Source: Microvirga sp. (lineage in GTDB: Bacteria > Pseudomonadota > Alphaproteobacteria > Rhizobiales > Beijerinckiaceae). From it: a stretch of 64,000 nt of DNA. Numbering within the stretch: position 1 is the stretch's first letter; every line of letters starts with the position of its first letter. The DNA lies in NCBI GenBank assembly GCA_031181145.1, contig JAPSLB010000018.1:17190-81189 (forward strand). Reading direction: 5' to 3'. Position numbers and translations under genes: made by a program. This document shows positions 16,519-25,328 of the stretch, one piece after another. The notes beneath the pieces were generated by a model. That model was not told the origin of the DNA and ran no database searches. It was given only the letters and a program-made list of their open reading frames with translations.

Positions 16519-18750
16519 CTAGAGGAGCTTCTCGGGCAGGATCGGGAAGTCGCGGATGCGCCGGCCCGTGGCGTGGTAAACGGCATTGCCGATGGCCGGA
16601 GCCACCCCGCAGATTCCCAGCTCGGCCACGCCCTTCACCCCGAGCGGGTTGAAGATCCTGTCCTCGCTCTCCACGAACAGAGCATCGAGTTCCCGGACAT
16701 CGGCGCAGACGGGCACGAGGTATTCGGCCAGATTGCCGTTCATGACCCGCCCGAAGCGCTCGTCCCATTCCGCCTGCTCCAGAAGCGCCATGCCGATGGC
16801 GCCGACCATTCCGCCGATGCACTGGCTGTGAGCGGTCTTGGGATTGACCACACGCCCGATGTCGTAGGCGCCGACGATCCGGTGAACGCGCACGGTTCCC
16901 AGATCCGGATCCACGCGCACCTCCGCGAACACGGCCCCGAAGGCGCAGCTGGAATAGGTTTTGCTCTCATCGCCCGGCGCGGAGTCCCCCTGGCCGACGA
17001 TCCTGTCGAGCCTGAGCCCGCGCAGAAGCGTCTCGAACGTCACCAATTCTCCGCCGCCGCGCCGGACGGCGCCTCCGTCGCGCCATTCGAGATCATCGGC
17101 GCTCAGGTTCGCAAAGGGACCGTCCGGATCCGCGCGAACCACGTTCGAGAGATCCTCCAGCAAGACCCGGCACGCCGCCTCGACGGCCGTTCCGACGCTT
17201 GCGAGCGTGATCGAACCGCCGTGCACGGGTGCGAACGGCATGTCGGTGTCGCCGAGTTCGAAGCGGACGGCCTCCACGGGCAGGCCGAGAGCATCGGCGG
17301 CCACCTGCGTGATCGACGTATAGGTGCCCGGCCCCATGTCGGAGGCGGCCGAGCGGATGAGCGCCGTCCCGTCGGAGAACAAGGTTGCCTCGGCGGACGC
17401 CTCCGAGCGGTGGGCCGGATAGGCGGCCGTCGCCATGCCGAACCCGATCAATTGCCCGTCCTCGCGCATGGATCGGGGCTCCGGCTGGCGTCCGGACCAT
17501 CCGAACCGTTCGGCGCCGATGCGGTAGCATTCCCGCAGCGCCTTGCTCGACCAGGGGAGATCCTTGTGCTGATCCTTCTCGGCATAGTTCCTGAGGCGCA
17601 GCTCGACGGGATCCATGCCGAGCGCGACGGCGAGCTCGTCCATGGCCGTCTCGTGCGCCAGCAACCCGGTGGCGACTCCCGGCCCGCGCATGGGACAGGG
17701 GGAGTTGGTGTTCATCTCGATCAGCCGGTAACGGGTGCGCACATTCGGGCAGGCATAGGTATTGCGCGCCGGATCGAGGGTGACTTCCGCATATTCCTCG
17801 TAGGCCGAGGTCTGGCCCCAGGCTTCCTGGATGATCGCCGTGAGCGTGCCGTCGCGCTCGGCTCCCAAGGCCACGCGCTGCACCGTGTGAGGCCGGAAGC
17901 CCACGGAGGTGTACAATTCGCGGCGGGTCAGCTCGACCCGCACGGGCCGCCCCGCCACCTTGGCCGCGAGGGCCGCGACCGTCACATGCGGCCAGGTGCG
18001 CAGGGCCGATCCGAAGGCGCCGCCCACGAAGGGGGACACAACCCTGATCGATTCCTCGGGAATGCCGAACACATGGGCGATCTCCTTCCGGTCGTTGTCG
18101 ACCCATTGCGTCTTGTCGTAGAGGGTCAGGACATCGCCATCCCACCGGGCGATGGTGACGTGCGGCTCGATGGCGTTGTGGTGCTCGCGGGGCTGGGTGT
18201 AGATGGCCTCGACCTTCACCGGCGCCGCCGCGAACGCCGCGTCCGCGTCGCCCATGCTGGTTTCGGCCGGCCGGCCCGCCTTCTCGTTGCCGGAGCTGGG
18301 CGGCTTGCCCCTGTCGATGTCGAACGTGGTGGAGGCTTCCTCCTCCTCGTAGGTGACGGTCACGAGGCTCGCGGCATGGACGGCCTGCTCCAGGGTCTCG
18401 GCCACCACCACCGCGACGGGCTGGCCGTTGAAGTGGATCTCCGGCCCCTGGAACACCTGCAGCTGGTCGCCGGATTGCGCATCCACCTGAGGGCGCTGCG
18501 CCATGCGCCTGTAGGGCAGCCGCGGCGCATTCTCGTGCGTGACGAGGACGTGAACGCCGGGAACCTGCCTGGCCGCCTCGCCGTCGATCGCCGCGACGGC
18601 TCCCTTCGGCACCGTGCTCAGGACCAGAGCGGCATGAAGCATGCCGGGGACGTCGAATTCGCCCGCGTAGCGGGCATGGCCCGTCACCTTCCGGGGGCCG
18701 TCGACACGGCTCACGGGTTGGCCGACGGCCTTGGCGAGGGGCACATTCAT
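16519..18750 (-). CDS. Molybdopterin-binding subunit of PaoABC-like aldehyde oxidoreductase
   Basis: Catalytic subunit of a xanthine-oxidase-family molybdenum hydroxylase, which oxidises aldehydes or N-heterocycles with water-derived oxygen. It has 743 residues from the ATG at 18750, close to PaoC/YagR (about 730). The N-terminal domain shows PVSRVDGPRKVTGHARYAGE. Cofactor-binding segments include VSPFVGGAFGSALRTWPH and SPCPMRGPGVATGLLAHE. The catalytic Glu is in GVKGVAELGICG near the C-terminus. The frame remains open upstream, but that stretch is a shadow of the FAD gene. Its ATG overlaps the stop of the FAD subunit, and the trio order Fe-S, FAD, Mo matches paoABC. Confidence 0.88.
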   Translation of the reverse strand: MNVPLAKAVGQPVSRVDGPRKVTGHARYAGEFDVPGMLHAALVLSTVPKGAVAAIDGEAARQVPGVHVLVTHENAPRLPYRRMAQRPQVDAQSGDQLQVFQGPEIHFNGQPVAVVVAETLEQAVHAASLVTVTYEEEEASTTFDIDRGKPPSSGNEKAGRPAETSMGDADAAFAAAPVKVEAIYTQPREHHNAIEPHVTIARWDGDVLTLYDKTQWVDNDRKEIAHVFGIPEESIRVVSPFVGGAFGSALRTWPHVTVAALAAKVAGRPVRVELTRRELYTSVGFRPHTVQRVALGAERDGTLTAIIQEAWGQTSAYEEYAEVTLDPARNTYACPNVRTRYRLIEMNTNSPCPMRGPGVATGLLAHETAMDELAVALGMDPVELRLRNYAEKDQHKDLPWSSKALRECYRIGAERFGWSGRQPEPRSMREDGQLIGFGMATAAYPAHRSEASAEATLFSDGTALIRSAASDMGPGTYTSITQVAADALGLPVEAVRFELGDTDMPFAPVHGGSITLASVGTAVEAACRVLLEDLSNVVRADPDGPFANLSADDLEWRDGGAVRRGGGELVTFETLLRGLRLDRIVGQGDSAPGDESKTYSSCAFGAVFAEVRVDPDLGTVRVHRIVGAYDIGRVVNPKTAHSQCIGGMVGAIGMALLEQAEWDERFGRVMNGNLAEYLVPVCADVRELDALFVESEDRIFNPLGVKGVAELGICGVAPAIGNAVYHATGRRIRDFPILPEKLL

Positions 18751-19730
18751 GCCAGACCTCCGATCTGAAGCAGGGCCCGTTCGACGGTCCGCCGGAGCAG
18801 CGTGACCTTGAAGGCGTTCCGCCCGCGCGGCTCCGCGCCGTCCGCGGCGCGCTCGCCCGCGGCGCGGGCCAGGGCATGGTCGAGGCGCCGGTCGACCAGC
18901 ATTTCTTCCACATGCCGCAGGCGCCATGGCTTCGTGGCGACGCCGCCGACGGCGACCCGGGCCTCCAGGATCGTGTCCCCGTTCATGCCCAAGGACACGG
19001 CGGCCGAGGCGAGCGCCCATTCGAACGTGGTCCGGTCCCGGACCTTCAGGTAATGCGAGCGCCGTCCCGCCGCCGCGAGCGGGATCCAGATCGCCGTGAT
19101 CAGGTCCCCGGGCTCCAGCACCGTCTCGAGGTGAGGCGCGTCGCCCGGGAGCCGGTGCAGGTTCTCGACCGTGATCGTGCGCTCGCCCGTGGGGCCCGCG
19201 ACCAGCACTTCCGCATCGACCGCCACGAGCGCGACCGCGAGATCTCCCGGATAGGCTGCGATGCAGCGGGGACTTCCACCCAGGATCGCGTTGATGCGGT
19301 TCTGCCCCTCCAGCGCGGGGCATCCGGATCCCGGCACGCGCCTGTTGCAGGGGGTCGTCGCGTCGCGGAAGTAGAGGCAGCGGGTTCGCTGGAGGAGGTT
19401 GCCTCCGACGGTTGCCATGTTGCGCACCTGGGGCGAGGCCGATTCCTGCAGGGCGCTCGAAACGACGGGAACGCGCTCGCGGATCGCCGGATCGTCCGCC
19501 ACGTCGGCGAGCCGGGCCATGGCCCCGATCCGGATCCCGTCGATGGCGATGGACACGTCGTCGAACGCGATGCCGTTGATGTCGACGAGCTCCAGGGGCG
19601 CGCGCACGCCCTCCTGGAGGAGCTGGACCATGTCGGTGCCGCCCGCGACGTACTCGGCGCCCCGCCCTTCTGCGGTCCGGCGGATGGCGGCTTCCGGGGT
19701 CGCGACGGCGATGTAGGCGAAGGGGACCAT
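18747..19730 (-). CDS. FAD-binding subunit with extra [4Fe-4S] cysteines (PaoB-like)
   Basis: Middle electron-transfer subunit of the Mo hydroxylase, 327 residues. FAD motifs are VAGGTDMVQLL (about 28-38) and MATVGGNLLQRTRC (about 105-118). A cysteine-rich insert with Cys at about 118, 128, 137 and 156 matches the region that carries a [4Fe-4S] cluster in PaoB and in 4-hydroxybenzoyl-CoA reductase beta subunits, absent from ordinary XdhB/CoxM proteins. The ATG at 19730 follows GAGAGGGGAG; an ATG at 19754 in the same frame would overlap the preceding gene and is less likely. It overlaps the Mo subunit by 4 nt. Confidence 0.88.
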   Translation of the reverse strand: MVPFAYIAVATPEAAIRRTAEGRGAEYVAGGTDMVQLLQEGVRAPLELVDINGIAFDDVSIAIDGIRIGAMARLADVADDPAIRERVPVVSSALQESASPQVRNMATVGGNLLQRTRCLYFRDATTPCNRRVPGSGCPALEGQNRINAILGGSPRCIAAYPGDLAVALVAVDAEVLVAGPTGERTITVENLHRLPGDAPHLETVLEPGDLITAIWIPLAAAGRRSHYLKVRDRTTFEWALASAAVSLGMNGDTILEARVAVGGVATKPWRLRHVEEMLVDRRLDHALARAAGERAADGAEPRGRNAFKVTLLRRTVERALLQIGGLA

Positions 19731-19734
19731 GGCC

Positions 19735-20316
<582 letters not shown>

Positions 20317-20428
20317 CGGTTGTTCCCCGCGCGGTCATCCGGCCAATGCCTATCAACCGGCTCGGACCGGGAGAGTTGCAAGGGAACCCGGCTGCGGAAC
20401 AGGCTGCCGGAGGTCGGCGGCGGTTCCG

Positions 20429-21028
20429 TCAGAACCGGAGCCCGGCGAGCGCCTCTCTCGTGTCGATGTCCTGAACGACGGCGGGATCCGAGGTCGGCCA
20501 TTCCAGGACGTCGGGCCTCCCGCGCAGGAGCGGGCCTGCTCCGGTATCCCCCGAGAGACCCTCGATCTCGGCCTGAAGGGCGCGCGAGATCACGACGGGA
20601 TTGCCACGCCGGCCGTGCAGGGTGGGGACGAGAGCCGCCGGCTCCCCCCTGTCCCGCCAGCCGGCCGCGAGACCGTCGATGAGGCCGGCCTTCACCAAGG
20701 GCATGTCCCCCAGAAGGATCACTGCGGCCCGGACCGTCGCCGGAAGCGCGGCGAAGCCGGCCTTGAGCGACGTCGAGAGCCCCTGCATGTACAGGGCGTT
20801 GTGCACGATCCGGACGGGCAGCCCGTCGAGCGCCGCCTGGACCTCCCCGGCGCGGTGGCCGGTCACCACGACGACCGGATCCGCCGTGGACCGGACCGCG
20901 GCCTCGGCCACGCGGCGCACCAGGGCCTTGCCGCCGACCTGCGCCAGCAGCTTCGGCTCCTCGCCGAAGCGGGTGCCGCGCCCGGCCGCCAGGAGGACGG
21001 CCGCCACGTCGCTTGTCTGCCGGCTCAT
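20429..21028 (-). CDS. mocA: Molybdenum cofactor cytidylyltransferase, MocA/MobA-like
   Basis: Nucleotidyltransferase predicted to attach CMP (MocA) or GMP (MobA) to Mo-molybdopterin. The 199-residue protein starts with the NTP-transferase signature VAAVLLAAGRGTRFGEEPKLL, contains LLGDMPLV for Mg-nucleotide binding, and GRRGNPVVISR. Xanthine-oxidase-family enzymes of the Pao type use the cytosine dinucleotide form, so MocA is the better guess. Its ATG overlaps the stop of the MoeA-like gene, and it precedes the Fe-S subunit, consistent with dedicated cofactor tailoring. Confidence 0.82.
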   Translation of the reverse strand: MSRQTSDVAAVLLAAGRGTRFGEEPKLLAQVGGKALVRRVAEAAVRSTADPVVVVTGHRAGEVQAALDGLPVRIVHNALYMQGLSTSLKAGFAALPATVRAAVILLGDMPLVKAGLIDGLAAGWRDRGEPAALVPTLHGRRGNPVVISRALQAEIEGLSGDTGAGPLLRGRPDVLEWPTSDPAVVQDIDTREALAGLRF

Positions 21029-22062
21029 TCCTCGCCCTCGCCCTCGCCCTCGCCTTCGCTCTCGCCGCCCTCGCGCGGCTGCGGGCGCGAGACGATCTCC
21101 ATGAGAAGCCCCCCGACCCCGAGGGCCATGATGTCGGCCCGCGTCACGGGCACGTCCGCCAGAAGGCGGTGGAGGATCCAGTCGAACCCGTTCTCCTTCG
21201 GGGAGCGGGCGCAGCCCGGGGCGCCGATGACGGGCTTGCCGGCGATGGACCCGATGAGGAGCAGGTTTCCGGGATCAACCGGCATGCCGAAATGCTCCAC
21301 CCGCCCCCCGGCCATCTCGATGGCGGCGGGGATGACGTCCCGGCGGTCGGCGATGGCCGAGGCGCCGAAAACCACGATGAGCTGCGGGTCGCCCCGTGCC
21401 TGGTCGGCCAGCTCCCGCGCCAGGGCGGACGCGTCGTGCGGCACGCGGCGGTCGAGCACGATCCGCGCCGAAGCGGGTTCCAGCCGCTTGCCGAGCACCG
21501 CGAGGGTCTTGTCCACCACGCTCGGCTTGAGGCCGGGAAGAACCGTCGACACGGCCCCGATCGCGCGGCGCGCGTAAGGGGCCACACGCAGGGCCTCCTT
21601 GCCCGCGCGGGCGATCCCCTTCTGAAGCAGGCTCTCCGCGATGGCATAGGGGATGATCTTGACGGTGCCGACCATCTCTCCCGCGACGACCGGCTTGTAG
21701 GCCGGCAGGGTCGCGGCGGTCATCGCCTCGTCGACGGCGTTGAGGCCGTCGATGGCCGCGACGTCGATCAGGAGAACGCCGGACGTCGCGGCATGGAGGT
21801 TGGAGCGCCCGGTGAAGGGCGCCTCGACGGTGACGTTCTCGCCCGCAAGGGCGCGGGCGAGCCGGAAGGCCGCATCGTCCTCGGCGACGTCCCCGGGTTC
21901 GAACCGCGCGGCGATGATCGTTTCGACCCCGGCCTGCCTCAGCCGCATCGCGATGTCGGGCGAGACGAGGGTCCCCTTCCTCACCACCATGTCGCCCGCC
22001 CGCACGCTGTGGGCAGCGAGGGCGCCGATGGCCTCCTCGACCGGAACCGGGCCGAACCTCAC
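21025..22062 (-). CDS. MoeA-like molybdopterin-binding protein
   Basis: 345-residue protein of the molybdopterin-binding (MoCF/MogA-like) superfamily, found beside xdhC and mocA genes in Mo-hydroxylase operons. FGPVPVEEAIGALAAHSV opens it as in MoeA-related proteins. The MoCF-type core appears as VFGASAIADRRDVIPAAIE, with GSIAGKPVIGAPGCARSPKENGFDW later. It lacks the full four-domain length of MoeA (about 400), so it may recognise rather than make the cofactor. The C-terminus ends in an acidic tail of Glu-Gly repeats encoded by a run of CTCGCC hexamers (21031-21057). Overlaps with neighbours on both sides show tight coupling. Confidence 0.75.
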   Translation of the reverse strand: MRFGPVPVEEAIGALAAHSVRAGDMVVRKGTLVSPDIAMRLRQAGVETIIAARFEPGDVAEDDAAFRLARALAGENVTVEAPFTGRSNLHAATSGVLLIDVAAIDGLNAVDEAMTAATLPAYKPVVAGEMVGTVKIIPYAIAESLLQKGIARAGKEALRVAPYARRAIGAVSTVLPGLKPSVVDKTLAVLGKRLEPASARIVLDRRVPHDASALARELADQARGDPQLIVVFGASAIADRRDVIPAAIEMAGGRVEHFGMPVDPGNLLLIGSIAGKPVIGAPGCARSPKENGFDWILHRLLADVPVTRADIMALGVGGLLMEIVSRPQPREGGESEGEGEGEGEE

Positions 22063-22751
22063 GCCGAACGCCTCCGCTCCTTGCGCAGGGTCGCGACGAT
22101 CTCGGCCAGGATCGAGACCGCGATCTCCGCCGGCGAAACGGCCCCGATATCGAGGCCGATCGGAGCATGGATGCGGTCGAGGTCCGCTTCCGTGAAGCCG
22201 GATTCCATCAGTCGCCGGACGCGGCGCTCATGGGTTTTGCGCGAGCCGAGCGCGCCGATATAGAAGCATTCCGCCCGGAGCGCCGCGGCGAGCGCGGGAT
22301 CGTCGATCTTCGGATCGTGGGTGAGCGCCACGACGGCCGTATAGCGGTCGAGCCCCATTTCCGGCAGGACGGCATCGGGCCATTCGGCCAGGACCTGCAC
22401 GTCCGGAAAGCGCTCGGGGGTGGCGAAAGCCGTGCGCGGATCGATGATGGTGACGTCGAAATCCACGCCCCTGGCCATGGGCGCCAGCGCCTGACTGATA
22501 TGCACGGCGCCGATCACGGCCATTCTCACCGGCGGGGTCTGCACGGTCAGGAAGAGCTGGCGGCCGTCGCGCTCGACGAGGCCGCTCCTGCCCTGGCGAA
22601 GCCTTTCCCGCAGCTCCCCGGCCAGCGGGTCGCTTGCGATTTCCGCCTCCCGGACGAGGCGCTGCTCGCCCGAAGCGACGTCGGTCACGAGGACGGCGGC
22701 CCGCCGGGCCGCGCGCTCCGCGTTGAGATCGGACAGGAGACTGAGCCGCAT
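22059..22751 (-). CDS. xdhC: XdhC-family Mo-cofactor insertion protein, Rossmann part
   Basis: XdhC proteins bind sulfurated Mo cofactor and hand it to xanthine-oxidase-family apoenzymes. This 230-residue protein holds the C-terminal XdhC Rossmann domain: MAVIGAVHISQALAPMA, VTIIDPRTAFATPERFPD, VVALTHDPKIDDPAL and YIGALGSRKTHERRVRRL. The N-terminal CoxI-type half is encoded separately just upstream (22816-23139). It starts at ATG 22751 and overlaps the MoeA-like gene by 4 nt. The preceding 64-bp gap shows nothing special. Confidence 0.85.
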   Translation of the reverse strand: MRLSLLSDLNAERAARRAAVLVTDVASGEQRLVREAEIASDPLAGELRERLRQGRSGLVERDGRQLFLTVQTPPVRMAVIGAVHISQALAPMARGVDFDVTIIDPRTAFATPERFPDVQVLAEWPDAVLPEMGLDRYTAVVALTHDPKIDDPALAAALRAECFYIGALGSRKTHERRVRRLMESGFTEADLDRIHAPIGLDIGAVSPAEIAVSILAEIVATLRKERRRSA

Positions 22752-22815
22752 GCCGTTTACTCACCTCTGCGGAGGAGCGACGGCGAACGGAAGCGGCGGA
22801 GAGAGACCGGCCATC

Positions 22816-23139
22816 CTAATCCACCCGCTCCACATAGACCTTGATCCGCCCTCCGCACGACAGGCCGACCTGCCAGGCCGTCTCGTCGGCGACCCCGAAC
22901 TCGAGCATGCGCGGCTTTCCGTCGGCGATGACATCCAGCGCCTCGGTGATGACCGCGCCTTCGACGCAGCCGCCGGACACGGAGCCGAGAAAGTTCGTAT
23001 CCCCGTCGATGACCAGGTGGCTGCCGACGGGCCGGGGCGCCGATCCCCAGGTCTCGACGACGGTCGCGACCGCGACGCCCCTGCCCTCGCGCCTCCAGGT
23101 TTCTGCCGTCTTCAGGATTTCGGTGTCGGTGGAGAGCAT
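22816..23139 (-). CDS. XdhC/CoxI N-terminal domain protein, stand-alone
   Basis: Short 107-residue protein equal to the N-terminal XdhC_CoxI domain: VAVATVVETWGSAPRPVGSH, then GSVSGGCVEGAVITEA with the conserved Cys, and LSCGGRIKVYVE at the end. The ATG at 23139 directly precedes STDTEILKTAETWRREG, so the longer upstream frame is not needed. It is the first gene of the minus-strand operon and, with the separate Rossmann protein downstream, would reconstitute one XdhC-like chaperone. The two-gene arrangement is common in alphaproteobacteria. Confidence 0.85.
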   Translation of the reverse strand: MLSTDTEILKTAETWRREGRGVAVATVVETWGSAPRPVGSHLVIDGDTNFLGSVSGGCVEGAVITEALDVIADGKPRMLEFGVADETAWQVGLSCGGRIKVYVERVD

Positions 23140-23441
23140 GGGGTCCCCGGCGTAGAGGCGGCTTGAGGGCGCCGCCCGGTCATCGATACTGCCACCACCT
23201 CCCCTCGAACCGCAACCCGGATGCGAGAGCATCGGACGCGGAATGTGGACTTGCACGTCTGGGACCAGTCCGAGGCTCTCTCCTTGGAGAGGCGAGCGAA
23301 AAACCGGATCCGCCTTTCCGCACGAGGCGCGATGCGCGTGGCAGCCGAGGGTGGGCGCCGGGGCGCGACATTGACAGGCGCGGCGATGGGGCGTCTGATC
23401 CGTCTCGAACAAGCACCACCGTCGGATGGCTCGCGGACAGG
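23140..23441. other. Divergent intergenic region between the two Mo-hydroxylase operons
   Basis: About 300 bp between the CoxI-domain gene (minus) and the IscU-like gene (plus). It should hold both promoters. A TTGACA hexamer is present on plus near 23370, but I could not define a convincing -10 box or operator. The longer frames here are extensions or shadows. Confidence 0.5.
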
Positions 23442-23897
23442 ATGCTGAACGACATCTACAGCCGACGCGTCTTGGAACTCGCGGCGGACATCCCGCTTCT
23501 CGGGACCCTTCCGGATGCGGATGCCAGCGCGAAGGCGCATTCGAAACTGTGCGGATCGACGGTCACGGTCCATCTGCGGCTCGACCGGAACGTCGTCAGC
23601 GCCTTCGCACACGAGGTGAAGGCCTGCGCCCTGGGTCAGGCCTCCTCGGCGATCATGGGACGCCATGTGGTCGGCTCCACGGTCGATGAACTCCGGGCCG
23701 TTCGCGAGGAGATGCGCCGGATGCTGAAGGAAGGCGGCCCCCCTCCTTCGGGCAAGTGGGCGGACCTCGCGCTGCTTGAACCGGCCCGGGACCTGAAGGC
23801 CCGCCACGCCTCCATCCTTCTCACCTTCGATGCCGTCGCCGATGCGCTCGCCAAGGCCGAAGCCGCCGGGCAGAGCCGTGCCGCCGAAGATCCGTGA
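23442..23897 (+). CDS. IscU/NifU-N-like iron-sulfur scaffold protein
   Basis: 151-residue protein with the IscU/SufU fold: IYSRRVLELAADIP at the start, Cys37 in SKLCGSTV, Cys62 in VKACALGQASSAIM, and the DELRAVREEMRRMLKEG helix. The third cluster ligand of IscU (RxxC) is here RHAS, with Ser124 in the Cys position. It is presumably a specialised or degenerate scaffold for cluster delivery to the adjacent iron-sulfur hydroxylases. ATG 23442 is the natural family start; the longer open frame from 23163 is unsupported. No strong ribosome site is seen. It leads the plus-strand cluster, with coxG 150 bp downstream. Confidence 0.75.
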   Translation: MLNDIYSRRVLELAADIPLLGTLPDADASAKAHSKLCGSTVTVHLRLDRNVVSAFAHEVKACALGQASSAIMGRHVVGSTVDELRAVREEMRRMLKEGGPPPSGKWADLALLEPARDLKARHASILLTFDAVADALAKAEAAGQSRAAEDP

Positions 23898-23944
23898 TCT
23901 GCGGCCCTGCCGCATTCGGCATGCATCACGGCCATGCTCGGCGG

Positions 23945-23981
23945 CGATGCTTGGCGACGATGCTTGGCGACGATGCTTGGC
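23945..23981. repeat. Short tandem repeat, 13-bp unit, nearly three copies
   Basis: Unit CGATGCTTGGCGA occurs at 23945-23957 and 23958-23970, with a third copy (last bases changed) at 23971-23981. It is intergenic between the scaffold gene and coxG. It could vary in copy number between strains; no function is evident. Confidence 0.75.
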
Positions 23982-24047
23982 AGGTGACGCGCCGCCTGAT
24001 TTGCCCATACTCTGCTGTTGGGAAAGCTGACAGGAGGAGAAATCAGC

Positions 24048-24509
24048 ATGGCGATGACGATGCAGGGTGAAGTCGCGCTTCCGGCCGATCGGGCGACGGT
24101 GTGGGCGGCCCTCAACGATCCGGAGGTTCTGAAGGCGTCCATTCCCGGCTGCCAGGAACTGGAGAAGCTCAGCGGCACGGAGTTCCAGGCCACGGCCAAG
24201 GTTTCGGTCGGACCCGTGAAGGCGACGTTCAAAGGCGGCGTCACCCTGACCGATCTCGACCCGCCCAACGGCTACACCATCAGCGGCGAGGGACAGGGCG
24301 GCGTCGCCGGCTGGGCCAAGGGCGGCGCGAGGGTGCGCCTCGAAGACGTCGAGGGAGGGACCAGGCTTGTCTATGACGTCGAGGCCCATGTGGGCGGGAA
24401 GATCGCCCAGCTCGGCGGACGTCTGATCAACGGCGTCGCCAAGAAATACGCCGACGAGTTCTTCGCCAACTTCGCCAGGATTCTCTCCCCCGCTGAGTCT
24501 CCCGCGTAA
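24048..24509 (+). CDS. coxG: CoxG-like SRPBCC protein
   Basis: 153-residue member of the CoxG family (START/SRPBCC hydrophobic-cavity fold), found with aerobic CO dehydrogenase-type operons; in other bacteria CoxG has been linked to membrane anchoring or quinone delivery for Mo hydroxylases. [38 protein letters not shown] and [27 protein letters not shown] are typical. The ATG at 24048 is set by AGGAGG at 24032-24037; the longer frame from 24018 is rejected. The last part lacks the long C-terminal tail of membrane-anchored CoxG versions. Confidence 0.85.
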   Translation: MAMTMQGEVALPADRATVWAALNDPEVLKASIPGCQELEKLSGTEFQATAKVSVGPVKATFKGGVTLTDLDPPNGYTISGEGQGGVAGWAKGGARVRLEDVEGGTRLVYDVEAHVGGKIAQLGGRLINGVAKKYADEFFANFARILSPAESPA

Positions 24510-24682
24510 TCGCCGCCGGAACCCTTCGGCACGACTTCACGATACTTGACCGCTCAGACGGGGCGGTTCACACTCGATTTCGACGGATCGCATTCGTGCG
24601 GTCGTCCAACAAGAACACCTGCCGGTGCCTGAGACCACCTGAAGGTTGGCCGGGTTCCCGGCGCCCGAGGAGGATATCACGC

Positions 24683-25177
<495 letters not shown>

Positions 25178-25328
25178 GGCAGACCCGACACGCTCGTCCG
25201 GGGCATGGCGCCTTTTTGAACGGGTGCGATGTGCAGGCGAGCCTCCGAGCGGGCGCCTTTCGAAGCGATCTTCGAGGTGCCGCCTCGCTCCCGCCCGGTG
25301 AGGGCCAACGAAGACAAGGGAGGACTTC

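Noticed and set aside
16384..18768. 794-residue plus-strand frame
   Set aside because: Mirror of the Mo-binding subunit gene on minus; no recognisable domain.
23945..23981. CRISPR-like repeat
   Set aside because: Copies are directly adjacent without spacers; it is a simple tandem repeat.
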